Source: Chloroherpetonaceae bacterium (GTDB lineage: Bacteria; Bacteroidota; Chlorobiia; Chlorobiales; Chloroherpetonaceae). From it: 64,000 bases of DNA. Under the pieces are notes generated by a model. That model saw nothing but the letters and a program-made list of their open reading frames with translations. It did not search any database and had not been told where the DNA came from. Location: contig JANQGG010000055.1 in assembly GCA_028277445.1 (NCBI GenBank), positions 1-64,000 on the forward strand. The letters run 5' to 3'. Every line of letters begins with the position of its first letter. Positions within the stretch are counted from its first letter, which is position 1. Shown here one piece after another: positions 54,643 through 63,098 of this stretch. The translations under genes and the position numbers were made by a program.

Positions 54643-56043
54643 TTAACTTTCTGCAGGCTCTAATTGAGTATCGCCCTCTAGGGGTTGCTGTGAGAGGTTC
54701 TTGCCGAATTTATCAAACTCGCGCCACATAACAATAGCTACCACAAGAGTTATGATTAGGTCGACCCCGGTCATGCTTAAATAAATACCGTTTAATCCCA
54801 GAAATTTAGGGACAATCAAAATTGCGGGGATAAATAAAACAAACTGCCTGGCTACGGTTAAAATACCCGCCATTTTTGCATTCCCTATAGCCTGATACAT
54901 TGTGACGCCTACCATGATTAAAGGAAAACCCGGAAGCACCAACATAATGATTCTAAAATTGTTAAAATCAGTACCGGTAAAATTTGCTTCGGGTAGCATC
55001 GACCCTAAAAAATATCCCGGAAAGAACTGCATAGGCAACCACAAGAGTATTATCATTATAGTTCCTGCCAACAAAAAGACTTTAGACGCCGATTTGACGC
55101 GCTCAATATTATTAGCGCCAAAATTAATACCGATAACCGGTTGAAGGGCCTGCATTAAACCAAATACCGGAATGATTGTCAGCATGAAAATTCGAGTGGT
55201 TGCGCCCATAAACGCGATATCAAAATCCGAGCCATAGGTTGCGATGGATTTGAAAATCAACATTTGCTGGATGAGGGTCATAACCTGCATAAATAAAGTT
55301 GCCAAACCGATGGCAAAAATCTCAGGGATCACTGATGGCGCAAGCTTCAAGGATTTGGTTTCAACGTTAACCGAGCTTTTGCCACCGATGAAAAACGAAA
55401 AGTTCAACGATGAGTAGACCGTTGTTGAAATTATGGTAGCCAGCGCAGCGCCTTTGACGCCTAATCCCAAGGTGCTTATAAAGACGGGATTCAATATCAT
55501 GTTTAAGATCATGCTTACGCCGGTGTAGATCATAGATTGCTTGATCTTACCTTCGGCGCGGATGATCATGCTTGTAGAAATGGAATAGACACTAAAAAAC
55601 GAACCCAGTACCAACACTTTATAATAGGTCACGCCCAAATCCAGCACCGAGCCGCTTCCTCCCATAAACCCAACCAACTCTTTTGCATAAAAATAACTGG
55701 GGATGGTAATGATCGCCGAAGCCACCAAAGACATCATGGTAAGATTTCCAAAGATCAAGCGTTGTTTTTCGTAATCATTTGAGCCAATAGCACGGCTTAA
55801 TATCGATGCCGATCCAATGCCCAGCATCGAAGCCACACCGGTGGTTATATAGGTTAGAGGGAATGCTAGCGAAATACCGGCCAAGGCATCTTTACCTATT
55901 AATCGGCCAACAAAAAGCGCATCTACAAATGCATTCATGCCAATTAACAGCATGGCAAAAATGCCCGGAAGCGATAGCTTTACCATCACTTTCCATAAAT
56001 TATCTTCTAAAATCTGGCGATTGATATCATCTTGCTCACTCAT
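54643..56043 (-). CDS. MATE-family multidrug efflux transporter
   Basis: From the ATG at 56043 the protein has 466 residues with 12 membrane helices in two related halves, the MATE arrangement. The first helix (MVKLSLPGIFAMLLIGMNAF) and FVDALFVGRLIGKDALAGIS are typical of NorM/DinF-type Na+- or H+-driven exporters, and AIGSNDYEKQRLIFGN follows the second pair of helices. The frame is open 54 nt further upstream without adding family-like sequence. Substrate unknown. Confidence 0.88.
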   Translation of the reverse strand: MSEQDDINRQILEDNLWKVMVKLSLPGIFAMLLIGMNAFVDALFVGRLIGKDALAGISLAFPLTYITTGVASMLGIGSASILSRAIGSNDYEKQRLIFGNLTMMSLVASAIITIPSYFYAKELVGFMGGSGSVLDLGVTYYKVLVLGSFFSVYSISTSMIIRAEGKIKQSMIYTGVSMILNMILNPVFISTLGLGVKGAALATIISTTVYSSLNFSFFIGGKSSVNVETKSLKLAPSVIPEIFAIGLATLFMQVMTLIQQMLIFKSIATYGSDFDIAFMGATTRIFMLTIIPVFGLMQALQPVIGINFGANNIERVKSASKVFLLAGTIMIILLWLPMQFFPGYFLGSMLPEANFTGTDFNNFRIIMLVLPGFPLIMVGVTMYQAIGNAKMAGILTVARQFVLFIPAILIVPKFLGLNGIYLSMTGVDLIITLVVAIVMWREFDKFGKNLSQQPLEGDTQLEPAES

Positions 56044-56230
56044 AAATTCAATATTGCATAAACTTTGATAAGACCTTAAACTTAAGGGATAATCCATGAA
56101 AATCCTTACATAAAAATGGATTACTTAAACCATTCGCGTTTTTAACCTAATTTCAAAGCTCAAATTGGGATTTAGCATTTACTTTTTAATAGGACATTAC
56201 AACTCTGGCATTTTGAAAGTCAAAAACACA

Positions 56231-56515
56231 AATGGTTAATGACGAGTTCTTATCCCAAGCTGGCAGTGATGACTTGTTGCAACCCCTTGTTAATAATAAT
56301 GAGTCATTAACAGAGCAAATTTTTGGCGGTGATGGTCAAAAAAACAAACTGGAAATGACATGTTATATATCCAGTCATGCCGGACTTGATCCGGCATCTC
56401 TAGCTCTCACCAAAGTCTGAAACCCTGAAACAATACTGAAACCAGTTCAGCATATGGTTGAGGGTGACTGTAATAGAAAACCATTAAATTTTATTAGAGT
56501 TTCCGTCATTGGAAA
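56231..56515 (+). repeat. composite intergenic repeat, copy D
   Basis: Plus strand: lead AATGGTTAATGACGAGTT (56231-56248), TTCTTATCCCA (56248-56258), GCAGTGATGACTTG, only the right arm of the palindrome (CAACCCCTTGTT), GAGCAAATTTTTGGCG and GTCAAAAAAACAAAC, then the REP-like hairpin with stem ATGCCGGA/TCCGGCAT (56377-56397). AACCAGTTCAG, GAGGGTGACTGTAATAG and TTTTATTAGAGTTTCC follow, ending with hairpin TTTCC-N6-GGAAA (56500-56515). It is the fullest copy. It lies between the MATE gene and the transposase; no gene is supported within it. Confidence 0.8.
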
Positions 56516-56539
56516 TTTTCATATTTGTCAATAAACAAA

Positions 56540-56700
56540 TAAAGTATTCTTATCCCACCCATGCAGTGATGGCTTCGAAAACAAGGGGTTGCAACCCCTT
56601 GTTATAGATGATACTCATGCGTCATTGGAAACGCCTGGAAGGCGTGTGACGATCCGGAAAATGCGTCTGGATTGCTTCTTCGCTGCGCTCATCGCAATGA
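56540..56700 (+). repeat. composite intergenic repeat, copy E
   Basis: Begins TTCTTATCCCA at 56548, exactly 300 nt after the same motif in copy D. It then has GCAGTGATGGCTTCG, a perfect palindrome of two 12-nt arms (56580-56603, AACAAGGGGTTG and CAACCCCTTGTT), ATAGATGATACTCATGCG, GTCATTGGAAA, and a REP-like unit with ATTGC/GCAAT arms (56671-56698). It ends about 70 nt before the transposase start. The rest of the 674-nt gap (56098-56230, 56701-56771) shows nothing recognisable. Confidence 0.78.
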
Positions 56701-56771
56701 CCTTTAAAAAAGAATCCGCTTAATTTTATATTTTAAATTAGCCCTGTTAATGAAGATTCAATAAACAATAA

Positions 56772-57368
56772 ATGCCGGTAAAATTTCGCCGTAAGAAAAA
56801 CCGCCTGCCTATCCCTGAAATTTATCGTTCAAATCATTCATATTTTGTGACGGTCTGTGTAAAAGGGAGAGCTTGTTGCTTGTCTGACATTTACAAAGGG
56901 AGGATAAATCCTTCCCCTACGGGTGAAATTGTTGAACATTCCTGGATTTCAATGGTGGATTTGGTTCGTGGTATTTCTATTGAGGAATTTGTAATAATGC
57001 CAAACCATTTTCACGGCATAATCACATTTTTACACGAACCCGCCTTACGCTCCAATGGCAAAAAGATTAATCTCTCCGAAATCATAAGAATGTTCAAAGC
57101 ACGATCAAAAAGATTGAACGATAAAAACCTGAACTCCACCCCAAAAAAACAACCCAATGTAGAGGAACGATTTATCGTCCATGAAAAACAATTATATACC
57201 CCATTTCAATGGCAAAAATCATTTTACGACCATGTCATTCGCAATGAACAAGATTATGCAAGAATTCAAAGCTATATTATAAATAACCCGGTTCGTTGGG
57301 AAATGGACATGTTTCATCCAAAAAACGAAGAGAAATATCAGAAATGGGCCATTGCGAATAAATCTTAA
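56772..57368 (+). CDS. REP-associated tyrosine transposase (RAYT), IS200-like HUH enzyme
   Basis: A 198-residue single-domain Y1 transposase of the TnpA_REP type. The HUH motif is MPNHFHGII (about 75-83), and the catalytic Tyr region is QSYIINNPVRWE (about 172-183), preceded by QKSFYDHVIRNEQDYARI. All family landmarks are present and the frame is intact, so it may be active. RAYTs are usually single-copy and are linked to the spread of REP palindromes rather than their own movement. Here two composite repeats with hairpins lie directly upstream, but no matching repeat is seen downstream. It has no associated TnpB. Confidence 0.9.
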   Translation: MPVKFRRKKNRLPIPEIYRSNHSYFVTVCVKGRACCLSDIYKGRINPSPTGEIVEHSWISMVDLVRGISIEEFVIMPNHFHGIITFLHEPALRSNGKKINLSEIIRMFKARSKRLNDKNLNSTPKKQPNVEERFIVHEKQLYTPFQWQKSFYDHVIRNEQDYARIQSYIINNPVRWEMDMFHPKNEEKYQKWAIANKS

Positions 57369-57429
57369 ATAAAACGATAATTCTCACCTAATTACAACTG
57401 GTATTCATGAGGAATGGTTTGTTTATAAA

Positions 57430-58458
57430 TTAAACCAATGCTTTTGGCGTTAATTTTCCGATAAGGCAGTTGGCAATCTGAACGGCATTGGTTGCGGCGC
57501 CTTTGCGTAAATTATCGGCTACGATCCACATATTAATGGTTTTTGGATGCCAATAATCCCGACGAATCCGACCGACAAAAACATCATCTTTCCCATAACA
57601 CTCAATCGGCATTGGATAGACATTTTCTCCCGGATGATCATTGACAAGAATGCCCGGGCTTTGCGCTAATAACTTACGGACATCGTCAACCTCAAAATCA
57701 TGTTCAAATTCAATATTTACCGATTCGGCATGGCCGCCATAAACCGGCACTCGAACCGTCGTCGGAGATACTTTCAAATCAGGCTGGTTTAAAATTTTCT
57801 GGGTTTCATTCACCATCTTCATTTCTTCCTTGGTATAATCATTACCCAGAAATACATCAATATGCGGGACTACATTGTAGGCAATCGGATGAACATGCTC
57901 AAACTTTTCTTGCGCTTTGCCGGCAATTTCCTCTTCCAATGCTTCCAAACCCTTTTTTCCTTTACCAGTTACCGATTGATAGGTTGAAACAACAACCCGC
58001 TTGATAGTATACTTATCATGAAGGGGCTTTAACACAACAACCATCTGAATGGTTGAACAATTCGGGTTAGCAATAATGGATGCGGGTTTTCCATCGGTAC
58101 TGAAAATGGTTTCAGCATTTACTTCGGGAACAACCAATGGCACATTAGGCTCCATTCTAAATGCCGAAGAGTTATCAATAACAACAGCGCCCTCGCGCGC
58201 TGCAATTGGCGCCCACTCTTTGCTAACCGATCCACCTGCAGAAAACAACGCAATATCTACCTTGCCGAATACTTCGGCGGATGGCACTTGTGTTGCATAC
58301 TCTTTATCCTGAAATGTTATTTTTTGACCGGCTGATCGCTCTGAAGCCAGTGGGATTAATTCTTCTACCGGAAACTGCTGTTCTGCGAGAACTTCAATCA
58401 TTGTGCGGCCTACAAGCCCGGTAGCGCCCAAAACCGCAACTCTATAACGCTGACTCAT
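57430..58458 (-). CDS. asd: aspartate-semialdehyde dehydrogenase
   Basis: Reduces aspartyl phosphate to aspartate semialdehyde, the branch point to lysine, diaminopimelate, threonine and methionine. The 342-residue protein has VLGATGLVGRTMIEVL at the N-terminus, the active-site Cys in NPNCSTIQMV (about 130), SVTGKGKKGLEAL and the catalytic His in YGGHAESVNIEFE. The gene follows dusB by 95 nt on the same strand. That gap holds an unusual sequence matching the 16S 3' end (58539-58547 on the minus strand). Confidence 0.96.
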   Translation of the reverse strand: MSQRYRVAVLGATGLVGRTMIEVLAEQQFPVEELIPLASERSAGQKITFQDKEYATQVPSAEVFGKVDIALFSAGGSVSKEWAPIAAREGAVVIDNSSAFRMEPNVPLVVPEVNAETIFSTDGKPASIIANPNCSTIQMVVVLKPLHDKYTIKRVVVSTYQSVTGKGKKGLEALEEEIAGKAQEKFEHVHPIAYNVVPHIDVFLGNDYTKEEMKMVNETQKILNQPDLKVSPTTVRVPVYGGHAESVNIEFEHDFEVDDVRKLLAQSPGILVNDHPGENVYPMPIECYGKDDVFVGRIRRDYWHPKTINMWIVADNLRKGAATNAVQIANCLIGKLTPKALV

Positions 58459-58553
58459 GAATATGTTGGTTTAATGAAAAAATCATTTCACAATATCGAG
58501 TTTTTTTTAACCCTCTGCAAACCTGAAGACGAAGAAAAAAGGAGGTGTTTTAA

Positions 58554-59621
58554 TTAGTTATTTGGTGAGTTTTCACGACAGGGCTCCAGGATCAGACGCT
58601 TGGAATGGTCATTGAAAACTTCGTTATTTGTCTTCAATTTGCCTTGTTTTTCCAGCGTTTCACACAGGATTTCAAACTCATTGAGCTTATCAATAATAAC
58701 CCGCCAATCATTTTCTCGCACCAAATCGTTACGATACCTCGAAACCGATGGTAAGCCTTTTAGATATGTGGAATAATGCCGGCGCATTTCCAAAACGCCA
58801 TATTTTTCACCTTTTCGCTCAACAGACATTTTTAAATGCTCAATGGCCACATGAATACGCTCGTGATAAGTGGGAGACGCCAAACATTCGCCGGTTCGGA
58901 GCAAGTGTTTAATTTCGCGAAATAAGAACGGATTGCCGATCGCGCCTCTGCCAACCATGATGGCATCTACACCTGTTTCCTGAAACATTCGAGGCCCATC
59001 TTCCGCCGACCAAATATCGCCATTGCCGATAATGGGAAGCGAGGCAACATCTTTTGCCCGCTTGATCCATTGCCAGTCTGCACACCCTTTATACATTTGG
59101 GCGCGTGTTCGGCCGTGAATGGCGATCGCCTTAATTCCGCATCCTTCCAGACGTTTCACCACATCAAGAATATTTATGGAATGCTGATCCCAACCAATCC
59201 GGGTTTTTACCGTAACGGGCAATTTTACGGCTTTGACTACTTCAGAAGTTATTGACTCCATTAAATCGGGCCGGCACAGCAGCGCCGATCCGGCGCCTTT
59301 CCCAGCCACCTTTTTTGCCGGGCACCCGTAATTGATATCTATAAAATCAGGAGTGGCCGCTTCAGCAATTTTTGCCGCTTCAGCCATCGTTTCCGGATTA
59401 TTGCCAAAAATCTGAATCGCAACGGGTCGTTCATCATCAAACACGTCTAACTTTCTAAGCGACTTTTTGGCATCCCGTACCAGCGCTTCCGAGCTGACAA
59501 ATTCGGTAAAAACAACATCCGCGCCATATTTCTTGCATAATCGCCTAAATGATGGATCAGTTACGTCTTCCATCGGCGCAAGCATCACAGGCTGTTCTAT
59601 GTTGATCTGTCCAATTTTCAT
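58554..59621 (-). CDS. dusB: tRNA-dihydrouridine synthase (DusB type)
   Basis: Reduces specific uridines in tRNA D-loops using FMN and NAD(P)H. The 355-residue protein has VMLAPMEDVTDPSFRRLC, TEFVSSEAL, IQIFGNNPETM, the catalytic Cys in INYGCPAKKVAGKGAGSALL, TRIGWD, AIHGRTRAQMYKG and IGNGDIWSAED, all Dus landmarks. At 355 it is about 35 longer than E. coli DusB, mainly by a C-terminal extension. Between recA and asd; a terminator lies upstream. Confidence 0.94.
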   Translation of the reverse strand: MKIGQINIEQPVMLAPMEDVTDPSFRRLCKKYGADVVFTEFVSSEALVRDAKKSLRKLDVFDDERPVAIQIFGNNPETMAEAAKIAEAATPDFIDINYGCPAKKVAGKGAGSALLCRPDLMESITSEVVKAVKLPVTVKTRIGWDQHSINILDVVKRLEGCGIKAIAIHGRTRAQMYKGCADWQWIKRAKDVASLPIIGNGDIWSAEDGPRMFQETGVDAIMVGRGAIGNPFLFREIKHLLRTGECLASPTYHERIHVAIEHLKMSVERKGEKYGVLEMRRHYSTYLKGLPSVSRYRNDLVRENDWRVIIDKLNEFEILCETLEKQGKLKTNNEVFNDHSKRLILEPCRENSPNN

Positions 59622-59670
59622 ACCCTAATCTAATATTATCCCATCAAGAAATAGAAACATTGGCAATAAA

Positions 59671-59695
59671 AAAGGGCAACTCATCATTGCCCTTT
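59671..59695 (-). terminator. rho-independent terminator of recA
   Basis: A 9-bp perfect stem (AAAGGGCAA with TTGCCCTTT) around a 7-nt loop, 23 nt beyond the recA stop. On the minus strand the stem runs into six consecutive T residues. Confidence 0.88.
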
Positions 59696-59718
59696 CAAAT
59701 CAAAATCCGTAAAGATAC

Positions 59719-60789
59719 TTAGGCTTTAACCTGCGCTTCATTGGGCTTTTCATCGGCGGTTAAACCCATCAACTGCTCTTTAACTTGATTGTAAATCTTA
59801 TCATACAGCTCTTGATTGGTTTTTAAATTTGTTTTTACCGCTTCCCTACCTTGACCCAAACGTTCGGTTTCGTAGCTAAACCATGCCCCGGATTTCTTAA
59901 CAATACCAAACTCAACGGCCAAATCAATCAATTCGCCAATTTTTGATATTCCTTCACCATACACAATATCGAACTCAACCGACTTAAATGGCGGCGCTAC
60001 TTTGTTTTTAACCACTTTCACTTTGGTTCGATTCCCAATGATCTCAGTCCCGTCCTTGATTTGGGCAATTTTTCGAATATCAAGCCGTACGGATGCATAA
60101 AATTTCAACGCTTTACCGCCGGTTGTGGTTTCGGGAGAGCCGTACATAATACCGATTTTATCGCGCAGCTGGTTAATAAACACGGCCACACAACTGGTCT
60201 TGGAAATCGCACCGGTTAATTTTCGCAAGGCCTGGCTCATCAGGCGGGCTTGCAATCCCATTTGGCTATCGCCCATTTCTCCTTCAAGCTCGGCTTGCGG
60301 CACAAGCGCCGCAACCGAGTCGATCACAATAATATCAACTGCGCCGCTTCGAACCAATGTTTCAACAATGGATAACGCTTGCTCTCCCGATTCGGGCTGA
60401 CTGATGAGCAGCGATTTAACATCAATCCCAAGTTTTCGGGCGTACATTTGATCAAACGCATGCTCGGCATCAACAAAGGCTGCGATACCGCCTTGTTTTT
60501 GAGCTTCGGCAATCGCATGTAACGCCAAGGTGGTTTTGCCGGAAGATTCCGGTCCATAGACTTCCACAATTCGTCCTTTGGGCAATCCACCAACGCCTAA
60601 GGCAAAATCCAACGTTAATGAACCTGTGGGCACGATTGGCACTGAAACCACGGCATCGTCGCCAAGCCTCATAATTGTGCCTTTCCCAAATTGCTTTTCC
60701 AAGGTATCTACAGCCAGGTTTAACTGTTTTAATTTTTCCTGATTTATGTGTTGATTGCCATCCTGCGATGAAGCTTTATCTTTAGCCAT
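59719..60789 (-). CDS. recA: recombinase RecA
   Basis: The 356-residue protein (from the ATG at 60789) has [16 protein letters not shown], Walker [72 protein letters not shown] (split motifs) and a C-terminal acidic tail. It forms filaments on single-stranded DNA for recombination and induces the SOS response. Upstream in-frame ATGs at 60828 and 60864 would lengthen the N-terminus by 13 or 25 residues beyond the family norm. I see no clear SOS box before it. Confidence 0.96.
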   Translation of the reverse strand: MAKDKASSQDGNQHINQEKLKQLNLAVDTLEKQFGKGTIMRLGDDAVVSVPIVPTGSLTLDFALGVGGLPKGRIVEVYGPESSGKTTLALHAIAEAQKQGGIAAFVDAEHAFDQMYARKLGIDVKSLLISQPESGEQALSIVETLVRSGAVDIIVIDSVAALVPQAELEGEMGDSQMGLQARLMSQALRKLTGAISKTSCVAVFINQLRDKIGIMYGSPETTTGGKALKFYASVRLDIRKIAQIKDGTEIIGNRTKVKVVKNKVAPPFKSVEFDIVYGEGISKIGELIDLAVEFGIVKKSGAWFSYETERLGQGREAVKTNLKTNQELYDKIYNQVKEQLMGLTADEKPNEAQVKA

Positions 60790-60922
60790 TTGTGAAAAAA
60801 GAGAAAAGTTTTCGGTTTCAAAATCCATAGTTGTACTAGAATACAAATTATCTGAATACCTCAAAATTAATTTTAATAAGATCTTAAAAAGGCGTGAAGC
60901 GAGCTAATTGAACTTGGCAAAA

Positions 60923-61525
60923 CTAACGCATTCGTTTAATAATACAACCCTTAGGCTCAACTTCCGAAGGATTTATCTCTTCGCCCTCCAGATAAGCATT
61001 TATGGCATTTTTCAAATACGATTGCTTCACCTTATCACGTCGTTGGTTATCATCAACCGGGCCATGATACCTGATGTTAAAATCATTGTCTATAAAAAAT
61101 ACTTCCGGGGTCACTTTTGCGCCATAGCGATCGGCCACCAGATTTCCTTCATCTTTTAGCACCACAAAATTTAATTGCTTGCGTTTTGCATGCGAGAGAA
61201 TATCGGATATATCTTCTGTGGCATTTGAGTTGATGCCTAAAAATGTCAGTTTATTTTTTTTGGCATACCTGGCTAAATCGATAAGTCGGGAGGTGTATGC
61301 ATTGGAAACCGGACATTGTGTTGATAGAAATACAACAACTGCGCCATTTTGATTCAACTTTTTAAGCGAAAACAACTGGCCTTCATGATTTGGTATCGAA
61401 AAAACCGGAGCAGGCTTTTCCTGATTTAATTCGTTTTGATTTGCAGAACTATTTTCAGATAACAGCAGGCTATTTATGAAGAACAAACCAATTAATCCTA
61501 ATTTATACAACGTGTTTCGTTTCAT
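60923..61525 (-). CDS. exported thioredoxin-fold redoxin with single CP motif
   Basis: The 200-residue protein has a signal segment (about 7-27) and an AhpC/TSA-like redoxin domain (about 38-165). The active-site segment is FLSTQCPVSNAY: one Cys (Cys71) with Ser at the resolving position, so not a CxxC thioredoxin. A second Cys (Cys194) lies in a C-terminal GCIIKR motif and might serve as partner. Proteins with CP(V/I)S and GCxIKR occur near heme and copper proteins in other phyla. A role in envelope thiol or metal chemistry is inferred. It ends 133 nt before the recA ATG on the same strand. Confidence 0.72.
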   Translation of the reverse strand: MKRNTLYKLGLIGLFFINSLLLSENSSANQNELNQEKPAPVFSIPNHEGQLFSLKKLNQNGAVVVFLSTQCPVSNAYTSRLIDLARYAKKNKLTFLGINSNATEDISDILSHAKRKQLNFVVLKDEGNLVADRYGAKVTPEVFFIDNDFNIRYHGPVDDNQRRDKVKQSYLKNAINAYLEGEEINPSEVEPKGCIIKRMR

Positions 61526-61560
61526 AATTTTGGGGTTAAAAGATTTGTGATTTAAGCTAT

Positions 61561-62565
61561 TTACACTGCTTTACTATGCAACAGCTTTTCTAAAGATGTT
61601 TTTATTGGTGTGTAGTTAATGTTTAATTCATCAATTGATTTTTGATTAGCATAAAATAAACATTTATTGCTTAGAAATATATTATCGACCGCTATCGGTG
61701 ATGTGCGCTGAAACACAAAACCTACCAGCTCCGCAATCAAGCCTATTGCAATGCCAAAAGCCTTCGGTAATGGCAACACCGTGTTTCTACGACTTCCCTT
61801 TAACGAAGTTATGCAATTAAAGAAATTATGATACGTTAAATTCTCCGAAACAATATTGTAGCACTCGCCTGTTTTGCCTTCTTTCATGGCGTTTATGTGC
61901 GCTTCTACGACATCGGTTATATCAACAAATCCGACGCCGCCATTTGGATAGTACGGGATCTTACCTTTGTAAATGTCCCGAATTAAAGCAGTTGAAGCTT
62001 TGGATAATGCATTCAAACCGGGGTAATGCCCAATGATCACACCCGGATTCAAAATCACCGCATCCAGACCTTCGGCTATGCCTCTAAAAACTTCGAGTTC
62101 CGAAAGATACTTTGAATCCATATACCCGATTCGATGCTGCCAGGGCAAAAATACCGTTGATTCATCAGCGGGTTTTTCCGAACTGTTTACGCCCACCGCT
62201 GCAACCGAACTGGTAAAAATCAGGCGTTTCACCTGGTTTTCCAGGGCTACATTCACAAGATTTCGAGTGCCCTGAACATTGATTTGAAAGAGCTTCCTAC
62301 GATCAAGACGTTGATAGGATATTAATGCAGCGGTATGAAAAATGATATCAACATCCGTAGTTGCCCGTTGAAGGGATTCAACATCCGTGATGTCTCCTTC
62401 AACCCAATCTATTGGCAGCTCTTTCAATAATGATCTATCCGACGTTTTCCGAACAAACGCTTTGAGATGGATATCTTCGGGTTGAAAATTTTCAAAGAGC
62501 GCTTTGATGAGTGCCGAGCCAACATAACCGGTAGCTCCGGTAACTAAAATCGTTGTTTTTTCCAC
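61561..62565 (-). CDS. NAD-dependent epimerase/dehydratase (extended SDR)
   Basis: The 334-residue protein has the glycine motif VTGATGYVGSALI (about 8-20), the pattern FTSSVAAVG, the catalytic Tyr-Met-Asp-Ser-Lys (GYMDSKYLSE) and NPGVIIGHYP. It resembles dihydroflavonol-4-reductase-like and sugar-epimerase-like members; substrate not readable. The start is GTG at 62565, 2 nt after the stop of the biotin carrier gene, so it lies within the hscB-biotin carrier-epimerase-redoxin group. Confidence 0.82.
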   Translation of the reverse strand: MEKTTILVTGATGYVGSALIKALFENFQPEDIHLKAFVRKTSDRSLLKELPIDWVEGDITDVESLQRATTDVDIIFHTAALISYQRLDRRKLFQINVQGTRNLVNVALENQVKRLIFTSSVAAVGVNSSEKPADESTVFLPWQHRIGYMDSKYLSELEVFRGIAEGLDAVILNPGVIIGHYPGLNALSKASTALIRDIYKGKIPYYPNGGVGFVDITDVVEAHINAMKEGKTGECYNIVSENLTYHNFFNCITSLKGSRRNTVLPLPKAFGIAIGLIAELVGFVFQRTSPIAVDNIFLSNKCLFYANQKSIDELNINYTPIKTSLEKLLHSKAV

Positions 62566-62567
62566 AC

Positions 62568-63086
62568 CTAAACTATTGTTAAGAGCAGTTGATTTTTTTC
62601 AACCGGCTCATTGACCTTAATGGCAATGTCTTTAACCTCGCCATCCATTGGCGCTTTAATTTCATTTTGCATTTTCATGGCTTCCAGCACTAACAACCCT
62701 TGACCTTGCTTCACCACATCCCCTTTCCGGACATTTAATTCAACAACCAAACCCGGCATTGGGGATTTTATTTGCCCGGAAGACTTATTTTTTGATGATT
62801 TAATACCCATTCGCTCAATGAGCATATTTTTCTCATCCAGCAGTTCTATCTGCATCAGTTCATCTTTGAACCTTACCGTAAAATCGCTGCCCTTTTGGGT
62901 TACTTCCCCAATAAACACTTTACCATTGTATATCAACTGATACAGTTTTTCAGACAGTTTCACCAAATGAATATGCTTTTGCTGACCATCCACTAAAATT
63001 GTATGACCATGAATGGACGAGCCTTCACTGGCATCAAATTCAATATTAATTGGTTTATTGTCATTAACGGTAGCTTTGTATTTCAT
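62568..63086 (-). CDS. biotin carboxyl carrier protein
   Basis: The 172-residue protein has a C-terminal biotinyl domain (about 105-172, KSPMPGLVVELNVRKGDVV) with the biotinylated Lys138 in EAMKM. The N-terminal ~90 residues form a beta-rich extension, as in carrier subunits of acyl-CoA carboxylases of Bacteroidetes and Chlorobi. It would serve acetyl/propionyl-CoA or pyruvate carboxylase; the carboxylase subunits are not in the window. It follows hscB by 12 nt. Confidence 0.87.
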   Translation of the reverse strand: MKYKATVNDNKPINIEFDASEGSSIHGHTILVDGQQKHIHLVKLSEKLYQLIYNGKVFIGEVTQKGSDFTVRFKDELMQIELLDEKNMLIERMGIKSSKNKSSGQIKSPMPGLVVELNVRKGDVVKQGQGLLVLEAMKMQNEIKAPMDGEVKDIAIKVNEPVEKNQLLLTIV

Positions 63087-63098
63087 AATAACGGCTGG

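Noticed and set aside
56232-56420. A 62-codon open frame through repeat copy D
   Set aside because: It runs through the repeat's palindrome and hairpin, and its residues follow the repeat blocks, not a protein pattern.
58539-58547. Plus-strand AAGGAGGTG as a ribosome site of a hidden gene
   Set aside because: No start codon lies at a suitable distance on the plus strand, and the next in-frame codons reach stops quickly within dusB antisense.
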